From the NCBI GenBank assembly GCA_964564625.1, contig CAZMBE010000001.1, positions 1 through 64,000 on the forward strand: a stretch of DNA of 64,000 nucleotides, given 5' to 3'. The first letter of the stretch is position 1. Every line of letters begins with the position of its first letter. The translations under genes were made by a program, and so were the position numbers. This stretch comes from UBA2185 sp964564625 (lineage in GTDB: Bacteria > Desulfobacterota > Syntrophia > Syntrophales > UBA2185). This document shows positions 8,760-17,297 of the stretch, piece after piece. The notes beneath the pieces are model-generated. The model made no database searches, was not told the origin of the DNA, and saw only the letters and a list, made by a program, of their open reading frames with translations.

Positions 8760-8788
8760 TTGTAACTATTGTGTCGATATTGTAATAT
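8760..8788 (+). promoter_or_regulatory. candidate promoter of the AhbC-like gene
   Basis: TTGTAA (8760-8765), a 17-base spacer and TAATAT (8783-8788), 32 bases before the ATG. A Shine-Dalgarno-like AAAGGG lies at 8808-8813. Moderate consensus match. Confidence 0.35.
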
Positions 8789-8820
8789 ACGTCGCATACT
8801 ATGATATAAAGGGTAATTAC

Positions 8821-9966
8821 ATGATAAGTATTTCAAAATTGTACTGTGGCGGAGCAGAGCCTATGGACGCGCTCCGCTATGGAAGCGAAAAGCATAAACG
8901 GCCTGTAGTAGTCTGGAATATGACCAGGAGGTGCAACCTTAAATGTATCCACTGTTACTCCAATTCACGTAACATGATCTACGAAAATGAATTAACCACA
9001 GATGAGGGAAAAACACTGATCTCCGACCTTGCTGCGTTCAGATCCCCTGTGATTCTTTTTTCGGGTGGTGAACCCCTGATGCGAGAAGACCTTTCCGAAC
9101 TTGTACGGTACGCCGTGGATAAGGGTATGAGGGCCGTCATATCAACCAATGGAACGTTGCTGACAAAAAAAACAGTGAATGTCTTAAAAAAAATCGGGAT
9201 TTCCTACATCGGCGTAAGTCTTGACGGGATGGAAAACACGCACGACCGGTTCCGGGGCGTGGAGGGCGCCTTTGACATGACCATAAAAGGAATTAGAACC
9301 TGCCTCGAGGAAGGAATTAAAGTAGGCGTTCGTCTCACTATGAACAAAAAAAACTCCCCCGACATCCCCGCTATTTTTAACCTCATTGAAAAGGAAAATA
9401 TTCCTCGTGCATGTTTTTATCATCTGGTCTACTCCGGGCGCGGGTCTAAACTGATTAACGAAGACCTGTCCCACGGAGAAACGCGAAAAGTAATTGACAT
9501 TATCATGGATAGAACTCGCGATCTTTTCGATCGGGGGAAACCGAAAGAGATCCTCACCGTGGATAACCATGCTGATGGGCCTTATGTGTTCATGCGTATG
9601 CAGAAGGAAGATCCTGTGAAGGCGAAGGAGGTTATGTCGCTCCTTCTGGTCAATGAGGGTAACAGTTCCGGCAACGGTATAGGCTGTATCAGCTGGGATG
9701 GCGAAGTTCACGCCGACCAGTTCTGGAGAGGCATATCATTCGGCAATGTTAGAGAGCGTCCTTTCAGCGAGATATGGACAGACACATCCAATGAACTGAT
9801 GGCAAGGATGAAAGACAAAAAGAAACATGTAAAAGGAAGATGCTCTACCTGCCGCTGGCTCGATGTGTGTGGTGGAAATTTCCGCGCCAGAGCGGAAGCG
9901 GTGACGGGGGATATTTGGGCCTCTGACCCGGCATGTTATTTGACGGAAGTAGAAATTGCAAAGTGA
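8821..9966 (+). CDS. ahbC: radical SAM protein, probable 12,18-didecarboxysiroheme deacetylase AhbC
   Basis: Radical SAM enzyme, 381 aa. The cluster motif CNLKCIHC (Cys38, 42, 45) follows VVVWNMTRR. GGEPLMRED lies in the SAM-binding region. A C-terminal Cys set (GRCSTCRWLDVCGG and DPACYL) suggests an auxiliary Fe-S cluster. The N-terminus MISISKLYCGGAEP and the end (ISWDGEVHADQFW, then FGNVRERPFSEIW) agree with AhbC, which removes acetate side chains of didecarboxysiroheme on the alternative haem pathway of sulfate reducers and archaea. Related NirJ and AhbD proteins share the architecture, so the exact reaction is inferred. No other hem or ahb genes are nearby. Confidence 0.75.
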   Translation: MISISKLYCGGAEPMDALRYGSEKHKRPVVVWNMTRRCNLKCIHCYSNSRNMIYENELTTDEGKTLISDLAAFRSPVILFSGGEPLMREDLSELVRYAVDKGMRAVISTNGTLLTKKTVNVLKKIGISYIGVSLDGMENTHDRFRGVEGAFDMTIKGIRTCLEEGIKVGVRLTMNKKNSPDIPAIFNLIEKENIPRACFYHLVYSGRGSKLINEDLSHGETRKVIDIIMDRTRDLFDRGKPKEILTVDNHADGPYVFMRMQKEDPVKAKEVMSLLLVNEGNSSGNGIGCISWDGEVHADQFWRGISFGNVRERPFSEIWTDTSNELMARMKDKKKHVKGRCSTCRWLDVCGGNFRARAEAVTGDIWASDPACYLTEVEIAK

Positions 9967-9986
9967 AAATTGCGCATTAACAGGTA

Positions 9987-10118
9987 ATGAAAGAAATCTT
10001 ATCGAGCAGATTCAAGGAGACGCAGGAAGAACTCAGGCAGGCGAAAAGGGAAATCGCCAGATTGAAAAACGAATGTGATATGAGTCACGTAAGCGCCATT
10101 TCACTTGACAAAAAATGA
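9987..10118 (+). CDS. small coiled-coil ORF (43 aa), unknown
   Basis: ATG 9987 opens a 43-codon frame 20 bases after the AhbC-like gene, on the same strand. Residues 1-30 (KEILSSRFKETQEELRQAKR and on) are highly charged and helical with heptad spacing, typical of a short coiled coil; the tail is SHVSAISLDKK. The ribosome-binding site (CAGGT) is weak. It may be a real small protein or the remnant of a longer one. No family is recognised. Confidence 0.35.
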   Translation: MKEILSSRFKETQEELRQAKREIARLKNECDMSHVSAISLDKK

Positions 10119-10179
10119 TTATGGCTGATACTTAATTTCAGCCATAATTCAAAATTCAATCTAACGCAGGCTTTTTTCA

Positions 10180-11085
10180 ATGGATCAAAAAATGAGCGCT
10201 AAGGACTGGTTTATGAAAGGGTGTCGCGATGACCTTATTGATCCCAAATCCGAAGAAGCAATAGAAGCATACAAAAAAAGTATTGTCCTTGACCCAACAT
10301 TTACCGCCGCATATGTAAACCTGGGCTTCATTTACCTCCAGAGGGAAGACTATGAATGGGCGCTGATATGTTTAAAAAGGGCGACCGAACTGGAGCCAAA
10401 AAATCCGGAGGCATATAACAACCTCGGCTATGTCTATGAAAAGATGGGGAGGCTGGGAAGCGCACGGCAAATGTATGAAAAGGCATTAACCCTTAATTCG
10501 AGCAACATTGAAGCAATATATAACATAGGACATATCTCCGAACTGGAAGGTGACTATCACGGCGCCCAGCGACAGTACAAAAGAGCTATTGAAGCAGACC
10601 CTCACGCCGTATCACCACGTTTCTTGTTGGCTCACCTATACGATCGGCACGACATGTTTGATGAAGCGATTCAGGAATATCAAGGCGTCTTGGAAAAAAA
10701 GCAAAACCATGTGAAAGCCCTCTTTAATATGGGAAACCTTTATGTACAGTTAGGCGACTATAAGAAGGCCACAGAATTCTTTGAACGCGTAATCGCATCC
10801 GATCCTGATAACGCAGACGCATGGAATAACATAGGCTCCATTTACGAAATCACGGAACAGGATGAAGCAGCCATCACAGCCTACCGGAGATCTTTGGCGT
10901 TAAACCCATTTCAAGAAGAAGCGAACGTAAACCTTGCTCACATTCAGTTTAAGCAGTATCGTGCAAATCCGGATAGTGAAAAAAGGGAGGAAATCATTCT
11001 CAGGCTTCACTTTGTCCTTTCCATACATCCGCAAAAGACAAGAGCAAAAAACCTGCTGGAAGAACTTACAAAAGACGATTCCTGA
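10180..11085 (+). CDS. tetratricopeptide repeat protein
   Basis: 301 aa built almost wholly of TPR units: about six or seven copies of the 34-residue repeat, with typical W/L-G-Y-A-F-P spacing (for example AYVNLGFIYLQREDYEWALI, AYNNLGYVYEKMGRLGSARQ, ALFNMGNLYVQLGDYKKATE and AWNNIGSIYEITEQDEAAIT). No signal peptide or membrane segment is seen, so a cytoplasmic scaffold is likely. It ends six bases from the convergent ExeA-like ATPase gene. TPR proteins mediate protein-protein contacts; the partner is unknown. Confidence 0.9.
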   Translation: MDQKMSAKDWFMKGCRDDLIDPKSEEAIEAYKKSIVLDPTFTAAYVNLGFIYLQREDYEWALICLKRATELEPKNPEAYNNLGYVYEKMGRLGSARQMYEKALTLNSSNIEAIYNIGHISELEGDYHGAQRQYKRAIEADPHAVSPRFLLAHLYDRHDMFDEAIQEYQGVLEKKQNHVKALFNMGNLYVQLGDYKKATEFFERVIASDPDNADAWNNIGSIYEITEQDEAAITAYRRSLALNPFQEEANVNLAHIQFKQYRANPDSEKREEIILRLHFVLSIHPQKTRAKNLLEELTKDDS

Positions 11086-11091
11086 AAAATC

Positions 11092-12474
11092 TCATCTCAG
11101 TTTATCTAGTACAAATTCCCGTATGTCATTCCACACAGAAATCGGATCATCCAGGGAAGCAGCCACCAGTTCCGGGTATTTTTTCAGAACCTGTGCTGCC
11201 ATGGATCCCGCGACCTTAAGCCGATGCTCATGACTGGAGGACCGCGCCTTTTCAATGACGTGACAAGGTATATTTATTGTAACCTTTACATCAAGCATTT
11301 CCAATTCTTCTATGATTTCTTTCTTGCCTGCAGGCTCTTCAGAAAGTTCCTGCACTACCACGGCTACAGATGCTTCTTTCAGCGGTTTTGGCGTTTCTGT
11401 AACTGAAGCTTCCTCAGTACCCAGCTCCGGTGCGTCCATACCTTTGGAAATTTGTTGCTCAACTCCCGTGCGACCCTTGGGTTCCGACTCGCCTGGTTCA
11501 TAGATTCCCGAGTAATGTCGTCGATCCATAAAAGGTTCTACGGACAAGTGTGAAGTATCGACATAATCTGCTGTTCTTTCATCCGGAGAGAGGTCTTCCG
11601 GCGCTTTCCTCTCGGCTCTTCTTCTCGGTCTTCTCATCTGGACTGCGGGTCCGGCAAGGTGATGGAAGCGCTCACCAATCTGACGAATGACTTCTCCGGA
11701 AATGAGAGAAAACTGATTTGTCTCCCCTGCCTTCAAGGACAATTTACAGATCTTATTAATGAGACGTGGTACACCGTTATCAGAATATTCCCACAAAAAG
11801 CCGTATGCATCGTCGGTAAAAATAGTCCGTGATCCCCCAGCAAGACTGAGCCGTGTTTCCACATACGCCCGGATCAAATCCTTAGTTTCTATTTTATCAA
11901 TCCTGCAAAATGTACCGATCCTTTGTAACAGGTTCGCCCGCTTGGGATGCTCCAATCTCCTGGCCAGTTCAAGCTGACCCGCGAGAACTATGGTGAATAG
12001 ATTGCTTTGAGCGTCCTGCATATTGGTAAGCAACCTTAAACTTTCTAAATTGGCAGGAGACATTGCATTCGCCTCATCAACAAAAATCAATATCTTTTTC
12101 CCCGAATCTATCGTCTCGAATAATATTTTGTTAAATATTTCCAGCAGATTATTTTTTCGTCGTTCTTCACACTGCTTTCCGGTAAGCTGACCGACTATTT
12201 CTCTTAAAAGCTCAATAAAAGACATGTCGGGATTCGCAACCATGGCGATTTTGTATTTATCATGATCCAGAGAATCAATAATGATTCGTAGCGACAAGGT
12301 TTTACCCAGACCCACATCACCTACAATAACGGCAACGCATTCATTCCCTTCTTCGATCGCAAAAAGAGTTTCCGCTATGGCATTCTCCATCGAAGTATGA
12401 CATTCCGCATACATCGTGGGATCAGGCACATTATCAAAAGGCGGTTTCTTGAGGCCCCAGTAATCATAATACAT
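11092..12474 (-). CDS. ExeA/GspA-like AAA ATPase with long disordered tail
   Basis: 460 aa. Residues 1-270 match the ExeA family, which opens with YYDYWGLKKPPFDNVPDP. Walker A is GDVGLGKT (52-59) and Walker B is ILIFVDEA (Asp133, Glu134); a sensor region GVPRLINKICK follows. In type II secretion, ExeA/GspA drives secretin assembly through peptidoglycan, but the transmembrane and peptidoglycan-binding parts are absent here. Residues about 270-400 are low-complexity and charged; the last ~65 form a predicted folded segment (VKVTINIPCHVIEKARSSS). Similar soluble ATPases occur in exopolysaccharide and secretion clusters. Role unknown. Confidence 0.8.
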   Translation of the reverse strand: MYYDYWGLKKPPFDNVPDPTMYAECHTSMENAIAETLFAIEEGNECVAVIVGDVGLGKTLSLRIIIDSLDHDKYKIAMVANPDMSFIELLREIVGQLTGKQCEERRKNNLLEIFNKILFETIDSGKKILIFVDEANAMSPANLESLRLLTNMQDAQSNLFTIVLAGQLELARRLEHPKRANLLQRIGTFCRIDKIETKDLIRAYVETRLSLAGGSRTIFTDDAYGFLWEYSDNGVPRLINKICKLSLKAGETNQFSLISGEVIRQIGERFHHLAGPAVQMRRPRRRAERKAPEDLSPDERTADYVDTSHLSVEPFMDRRHYSGIYEPGESEPKGRTGVEQQISKGMDAPELGTEEASVTETPKPLKEASVAVVVQELSEEPAGKKEIIEELEMLDVKVTINIPCHVIEKARSSSHEHRLKVAGSMAAQVLKKYPELVAASLDDPISVWNDIREFVLDKLR

Positions 12475-12615
12475 ATTTTTTTATCCCCTCAACGACACAG
12501 CACGACCCATGAACCTTTAAAGACGCGATACCCCATACTTCCCATTATGTACATGCAATCTTAATCGACGGTCTGAGAGAAATCAATACAAAAGTGAGAA
12601 CATTCACGAGGGGAT

Positions 12616-14211
12616 TTATTTTTTGACACCCTGTCCCTCCTCACGCGCAACAAAGAAAGGGGCATGATTGGAGGTAAAGAACGGCGGGGCTCTCCTCACT
12701 ATCGCGGCAACGGCAGGATGTCTCTTGAATTCCTTATTCAGAAATTGCCTTACGTCATTCCTGTTCCAACCCCGGGGATGAAAGAAACTCCTGTAAAGAG
12801 AAAGGTCTCCTTCATAAAAATCACCGGTGTCAAGTTCCCTGGCCTCGGGACCATACGCCGGAAGATTGAAGACAGCGAGATTCAGATACTCTATCTGATC
12901 GCTGTGGTTACTTGTGAATTTGAGGGTTTTACGTGCTTCATGAATTGTTTCCGACGGAGTTCCGAATAGCAGGTAGACATAGGTCGCGATTCCTGCCTTT
13001 TTTAATGTTTTTAGAACCGCAGAAGACGTTTCCAGATCGAATCCTTTTCGCATACTATCGAGGACGTTTTGATCACCTGATTCCACGCCGATCTGTAGCA
13101 TGACACACCCAGATCTTCTCAATGCCAGGCAAAAATCCAGATCCGTCAGATGCGAGGATATTCTGGCGAATCCATACCAGGGAGTACCGAAAGATGTTTC
13201 CGCGATGCTTTTCAGAAGCACTGGACTAAGCGCATTATCCAGAAAATGTATAAGGACAGGTTTTACTGTTTCTGTCAGTGTACGCAGGTCTGAAATGACC
13301 ATTTCGGTGGGTACCTGACGATACGGATTTCCTTCCGCTCTTTCCGGACAGAACGCACATTTGCTCCAGTAACATCCACTCGACGCGCTATAAGGAAGTA
13401 TGGGACCGGGAGACAGATACCCTTTCATGGGAAATACGGTATAATCAGGAATAGTATGCCCTTCCTGATAAGCCATACCGGACATGGAAAGGAGATGTCT
13501 CTCCCCAGGACCGGCAATCAGTTCATCGACAAGTCCCTTGAATGGGTTCGACCATCCTGGTTGCCGTACCCATGATGTCACCAAACCACCGCCTAAAATT
13601 ACCCTGATGCCGGGGTACACCCGTCTCAGAAAACCGATCATCGCAAACGTACATAACGCCTGACTCAAATAATTTAATGAAAACCCGATAACAGCAGGCT
13701 CTTCCTGCTCTATAGCAGCGGCAATCTTTTCTCTGAAATACGGATAGAAGGGATTGCGTTCAGGTGCTTCCGAAGCATGTATCAAATCCGCGCTTCGCAC
13801 CGGTGACAGATTTCGATCAAGATAGTTAGACAAATTCAGACGTACGTCACGATAACAGTCTGACACCTGCAGTACTCGGTTAACGTCCATTACTGCCCGC
13901 CTATAGCGATCAATATTGGTAAAGGCCCTGGTGGAGGTTAACGCAGAAATGTTGATTTCCAAATCTCGGCAGGCGCGTCTCGTCCAGGTATCCATCGAAG
14001 GTTTAACACTGTTTTTTGTGAGGGTTTCCTTGATGTCTCTGGGTGGAAGATCGTTTAGCCTCCTGTTCTGCCTTAGAAGACTCGCAATACCTTCGGCATT
14101 GGCATCAATTACCCTGCAGGGAAGATTGTGGTCATTCATGACACCTGCAAGTTTCGCCAATCCTGCGGGAGGTTCACAGGTTTTGACAACCGGTGGGTGG
14201 ATAAGAAGCAT
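12616..14211 (-). CDS. B12-binding-type radical SAM protein, function unknown
   Basis: 531 aa. The N-terminal 210 residues resemble a cobalamin-binding domain (LLIHPPVVKTCEPPAGLAKL at the start, VILGGGL at its end), but the usual DxHxxG cobalt-ligand motif is replaced by DANAEG, so base-off B12 binding is doubtful. The radical SAM motif is SSGCYWSKCAFC with Cys280, 285 and 288: spacing CX4CX2C instead of CX3CX2C. MLQIGVESGDQNVLD and the GTPSETIHEA segment are typical of the SAM barrel. Related proteins act as methyltransferases, cyclases or thiolating enzymes. No substrate can be assigned; neighbours give no clue. Confidence 0.8.
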   Translation of the reverse strand: MLLIHPPVVKTCEPPAGLAKLAGVMNDHNLPCRVIDANAEGIASLLRQNRRLNDLPPRDIKETLTKNSVKPSMDTWTRRACRDLEINISALTSTRAFTNIDRYRRAVMDVNRVLQVSDCYRDVRLNLSNYLDRNLSPVRSADLIHASEAPERNPFYPYFREKIAAAIEQEEPAVIGFSLNYLSQALCTFAMIGFLRRVYPGIRVILGGGLVTSWVRQPGWSNPFKGLVDELIAGPGERHLLSMSGMAYQEGHTIPDYTVFPMKGYLSPGPILPYSASSGCYWSKCAFCPERAEGNPYRQVPTEMVISDLRTLTETVKPVLIHFLDNALSPVLLKSIAETSFGTPWYGFARISSHLTDLDFCLALRRSGCVMLQIGVESGDQNVLDSMRKGFDLETSSAVLKTLKKAGIATYVYLLFGTPSETIHEARKTLKFTSNHSDQIEYLNLAVFNLPAYGPEARELDTGDFYEGDLSLYRSFFHPRGWNRNDVRQFLNKEFKRHPAVAAIVRRAPPFFTSNHAPFFVAREEGQGVKK

Positions 14212-14522
14212 TATATAATGAAACCGCGCGTCCTTTTCTGATGTCTTTCTGCTCTATCACACATCAATACAAATCCAGCCTCTCTCCTTTGCCCGGCTCA
14301 GCGCCCTATATACCGCGTCAAATTTATAAACAATATGTAGTGGTATGTCAATACGTCACTTTCGCCATTTTACTTTTAGCCATCACGGTGAACCATCTTT
14401 CCTTTCCTGATCATAAATTCCGGAATCATAGAATCCCTTACTCCTCGAACCCTCTTGGCACAAAAGATCCAACCGATGTCTTCGCACAAAGATAATGGTT
14501 TTCTCCAATACCCGAGAGGCAC
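14212..14522. other. intergenic region before the hsp20 terminator
   Basis: No gene is supported. The segment must hold the promoter of the B12/radical-SAM gene on the minus strand, but no clear consensus was found. At 14431-14461 lies a run of CCT/TCGAA-like units (see that repeat entry). Confidence 0.4.
14431..14461. repeat. degenerate CCTCGAACCCT-type repeat, copy 1
   Basis: The stretch GAATCCCTTACTCCTCGAAC and the CCTCTTGGCAC that follows share the units GAATCC, CCTCGAACCCT and CTTGGC with 20874-20909. Both copies are intergenic. This looks like a decayed interspersed short-repeat family; two copies in 64 kb is weak evidence. Confidence 0.3.
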
Positions 14523-14573
14523 ATTAAAAAACCGTCACCCATCTTCCCTTTTCAGGATGATGAAGTGACGGTT
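14523..14573 (-). terminator. terminator of the hsp20 operon
   Basis: Minus strand: AACCGTCAC (14573-14565) pairs exactly with GTGACGGTT (14538-14530), with a 26-base loop, followed by TTTTTTAAT. It lies 22 bases after the stop of the last hsp20 gene. Confidence 0.85.
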
Positions 14574-14594
14574 CTCGCAGTCTCGCCGCATTAA

Positions 14595-15101
14595 TTATTC
14601 AACGTTTACGGGTATCTTCTTCCCTTTCATTTTTGCTTCCTCTGTTTTCGGCAGTGTGACAACCAGAACACCATTTTTAAATGTCGCGTTGACTTTTTTC
14701 GCATCAATGGCCGCCGCCAGAGGGATCACTCGATGAAAGGATCCGTATGTCCGTTCCACATAGTGATAGTTTTCTTTTTTTTCTTCTTTATCCTCCTTTT
14801 TTTCCCCTTTTAATGTGAGGGTATCATCCGTAAGGAGCACCTCGACATCCTTCTCATCCATACCCGGAAGTTCAGCTTTCACAGTTATCGCCTTATCATC
14901 TTCCTTTACATCAAGGGAAGGCGAGAAAGTCCCAAGACGTTCCCTCATGGCGCTAAAAGGCGCAACATCAAAGCCCCGGGAAAAATCGTCAAACAACCGA
15001 TTCATCTCTTTCTGAACGAGAGAGAGAGGATGCTCCTCCTCATACCTTACTGGAACATCTGTCCTCCTCCAGCGTGAGGGTAACAAATCTTTGAAAGGCA
15101 T
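14595..15101 (-). CDS. Hsp20/alpha-crystallin small heat shock protein (third in operon)
   Basis: ATP-independent holdase chaperone, 168 aa. The alpha-crystallin domain spans about residues 55-160, with SLDVKEDDKAITVKAELPGM at its start and FKNGVLVVTLPKTEE, holding the G-V/I-L motif, near its end. The N-terminal arm carries a KEMNRLFDDFSRGFD segment typical of bacterial class A Hsp20. It is the last of three tandem hsp20 genes, 23 bases after the second, and is followed by a strong terminator. The C-terminal tail contains KKIPVNV, an I-x-V oligomerisation motif. Confidence 0.95.
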   Translation of the reverse strand: MPFKDLLPSRWRRTDVPVRYEEEHPLSLVQKEMNRLFDDFSRGFDVAPFSAMRERLGTFSPSLDVKEDDKAITVKAELPGMDEKDVEVLLTDDTLTLKGEKKEDKEEKKENYHYVERTYGSFHRVIPLAAAIDAKKVNATFKNGVLVVTLPKTEEAKMKGKKIPVNVE

Positions 15102-15124
15102 ACTCCATACCTCCTTTTCTTAAT

Positions 15125-15529
15125 TTATCCCGTCTTTATGGTAATCTTCTTTGCCTTTACAGGCTCAACTTTGGGAAGTGTGACACGCAACACCCCCTGT
15201 TTCACCGACGCTTCAATCTTATTTCGGTCAACTTCATCTGAAATCGTAAATGAACGTTCATAATCACCTGTATCATATTCAGAATACGTTATGCTGTGAT
15301 TTTTATATGCCTCTGGTTCAACCGTCCCCGCAATGGTAAGAACATTCTTTTCAAGGGTAATATCAACGGACTTCTCATCAACACCGGGCATATCGGCAAC
15401 CAGCATGATGGCATCCTTCGCTTCATATATGTCCACTTTCGGCACATAGACTCTCCTGCTTCTGGTCCGTTCAGTCTCAATTGAACTCTGGGCCTCTTTC
15501 TTTTGCAGTTCCTTTTTATCGTCTGCCAT
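15125..15529 (-). CDS. Hsp20/alpha-crystallin small heat shock protein (second in operon)
   Basis: 134 aa from ATG 15529, which has GGAGG nine bases upstream; the frame can extend to a TTG at 15538. The alpha-crystallin domain begins at VYVPKVDIYEAKDAIMLVAD and ends at VKQGVLRVTLPKVEP. The N-terminal arm is short and charged (DDKKELQKKEAQSSIETERT), unlike its two neighbours, so this paralogue may form mixed rather than large homo-oligomers. The tail KKITIKTG carries an I-x-I motif. Lies between two other hsp20 genes in one transcription unit. Confidence 0.93.
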   Translation of the reverse strand: MADDKKELQKKEAQSSIETERTRSRRVYVPKVDIYEAKDAIMLVADMPGVDEKSVDITLEKNVLTIAGTVEPEAYKNHSITYSEYDTGDYERSFTISDEVDRNKIEASVKQGVLRVTLPKVEPVKAKKITIKTG

Positions 15530-15547
15530 AACTATCAACCTCCTTCC

Positions 15548-15991
15548 TTACTCAGACTTTATGCTAATCTTCTTTGGCTTCGCCGCTTCCGACCGGGGAA
15601 GAGTAATTCGAAGAACACCTTTCTCGTACTTCGCATCTACCTTAGCCGCATCGACCTGGAAGGGAATTTGCAGCGTTCTCGTATAGTTTCCGTAATTTCT
15701 TTCCTGACGGTGATAGCTCTCACCCTCCTTCAGTTCATCCTTGTCGCGTGATCCGCTCAGCGTGATGGTATCAGCGACAACAGAAATGTCAATCTTACCC
15801 GGATCTATGCCCGGCAATTCGGCGCTTACAATCGCATCGTCTTTGCCAAGCCAGACGTTGATAGCGGGAAATTCATGGCTCAACGGCTGGGTGAATCCAG
15901 AAAAGAGCCTGTTCATCTCTCTCTGCAGGTTCTGCATGTCTGACAGCTGATTCACCATCCTTCCAACTCTCCAAAATCCTGGTCCGAACAT
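15548..15991 (-). CDS. Hsp20/alpha-crystallin small heat shock protein (first in operon)
   Basis: 147 aa; ATG 15991 is preceded by AAAAGGAGG. The N-terminal arm includes MQNLQREMNRLFSGFTQPLS, the alpha-crystallin domain spans about residues 40-140 with VSAELPGIDPGKIDISV and YEKGVLRITLPRSEA, and the tail KKISIKSE holds the I-x-I oligomerisation motif. First gene of the three-gene hsp20 operon; spacing to the second is 18 bases. No CIRCE inverted repeat and no clear sigma-32 promoter was found in the 290 bases upstream, so the heat-shock control element is unidentified. Confidence 0.95.
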   Translation of the reverse strand: MFGPGFWRVGRMVNQLSDMQNLQREMNRLFSGFTQPLSHEFPAINVWLGKDDAIVSAELPGIDPGKIDISVVADTITLSGSRDKDELKEGESYHRQERNYGNYTRTLQIPFQVDAAKVDAKYEKGVLRITLPRSEAAKPKKISIKSE

Positions 15992-16283
15992 AATGCATAC
16001 CTCCTTTTCCTTGTTTTATGCTTTTCCTTTTTCTCTAAATTTTATTATTTGTTGTATGTGCACTCGCATATAGTTAAATGGAAACAAGATCCATAAAACT
16101 ATATTATATCAGGCACTTCACTGACTTTTGACATAATATATTCACAAAATTCAGGTTGTCAAGACCAGGAAAGACGGATCCGTTTACATGATGTGTAACG
16201 TCAGAAAGTACAACACGCGGATAGTTGGAGGTACGTTTAAAATCTCAAATCGCTCCATATAAAGGGAGAATCGGCAGGTTTAT

Positions 16284-17078
16284 TTATGTATTTGAACCGA
16301 AAGAATTAATGTTATGCAACACGTTGACCATTTCCCTGTGTATTTTACCGTTCGTAGCCAAAATATGGGGCGATGTAAGGGAAAAGGCATCGCCAAAGAT
16401 GTCCGTAACTACTCCACCTGCTTCATGGATTAAAAGCCACCCTGCAGCCGTATCCCAGGGCATGAGTTTCAGTTCCCAGAAGCCATCAAAACGACCCATC
16501 GCGATATACGCCATGTCAAGAGCCGCAGAACCGGCGCGCCGAATGGCCCGGGCCTTTTTAGCCATCCCGCTAAAGTAATTAATGTTGTTATTCTCATCAT
16601 CCCTGATATCATAGGGAAAACCAGTCGCCAGGAGACTTCTTGTAAGGTCGGCAGTACTCGATACAGAAATCTTCCTGCCATTCAAGAAAGCTCCTTTGCC
16701 TCTTTCTGCCACGAACATCTCCTCCAGCATGGGGTTGTAGATGACCCCAAGGCAGATTTCTCCCTTTCGTTCCAAGGCAATCGATACACAAAATACGGGA
16801 TAACCATGGGCATAATTTGTCGTCCCGTCGAGAGGATCGATTATCCATCGGAAGTCTGAACCTTTGTATGTTCCTGTTGATTCCTCTGCGAGAATATCAT
16901 GGCTCGGGTATTTTTGGGAAATCTTGGACGTAATTATCTCTTCCGAGAGGCGGTCTGCATCAGTGACAATATTGATGTCACCCTTGTATGCTATTACATG
17001 CTTATTGTTGAGTCTTTCCTTAAGAAATACGCCTGCTTCCCTTGCTATAGATATCATACATTCCCTGACATCATCCAT
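16284..17078 (-). CDS. suhB: inositol monophosphatase family protein (SuhB-like)
   Basis: Mg-dependent, lithium-sensitive sugar/inositol phosphatase fold, 264 aa. All metal-site motifs are present: ILAEES (Glu in the AEES motif), IIDPLDGTTNYAHG (DPLDGT) and LMPWDTAAG with the WDxAAG aspartate, followed by EAGGVVTDIFGD. Substrates in bacteria include inositol-1-phosphate and other monophosphates; SuhB also acts with the rRNA transcription complex in E. coli. The gene is single and divergent from rodZ, so the natural substrate is not indicated. Confidence 0.93.
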   Translation of the reverse strand: MDDVRECMISIAREAGVFLKERLNNKHVIAYKGDINIVTDADRLSEEIITSKISQKYPSHDILAEESTGTYKGSDFRWIIDPLDGTTNYAHGYPVFCVSIALERKGEICLGVIYNPMLEEMFVAERGKGAFLNGRKISVSSTADLTRSLLATGFPYDIRDDENNNINYFSGMAKKARAIRRAGSAALDMAYIAMGRFDGFWELKLMPWDTAAGWLLIHEAGGVVTDIFGDAFSLTSPHILATNGKIHREMVNVLHNINSFGSNT

Positions 17079-17297
17079 ACCCTACGGACTCCTTATACCA
17101 TTCAAGATACCAGCACTGCGTTTATCATTCTATTAATCCAGGGATGTATATCAAGTATTTTCTTTTTTGGGAAGTTACATCTTTCTGTTGCGTGACTATG
17201 AAATTGGTGGTAATTATCCGAAAAATATCTTATAAAAAACATTATGCTGAGAAAATATTAGTATTCTTCAGTTTTCTACGAAATTGAGACATACGGG

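Noticed and set aside
16000..16283. A heat-shock (CIRCE or sigma-32) control site upstream of the hsp20 operon
   Set aside because: No CIRCE inverted repeat and no convincing CTTGAAA/CCCCAT pair was found.
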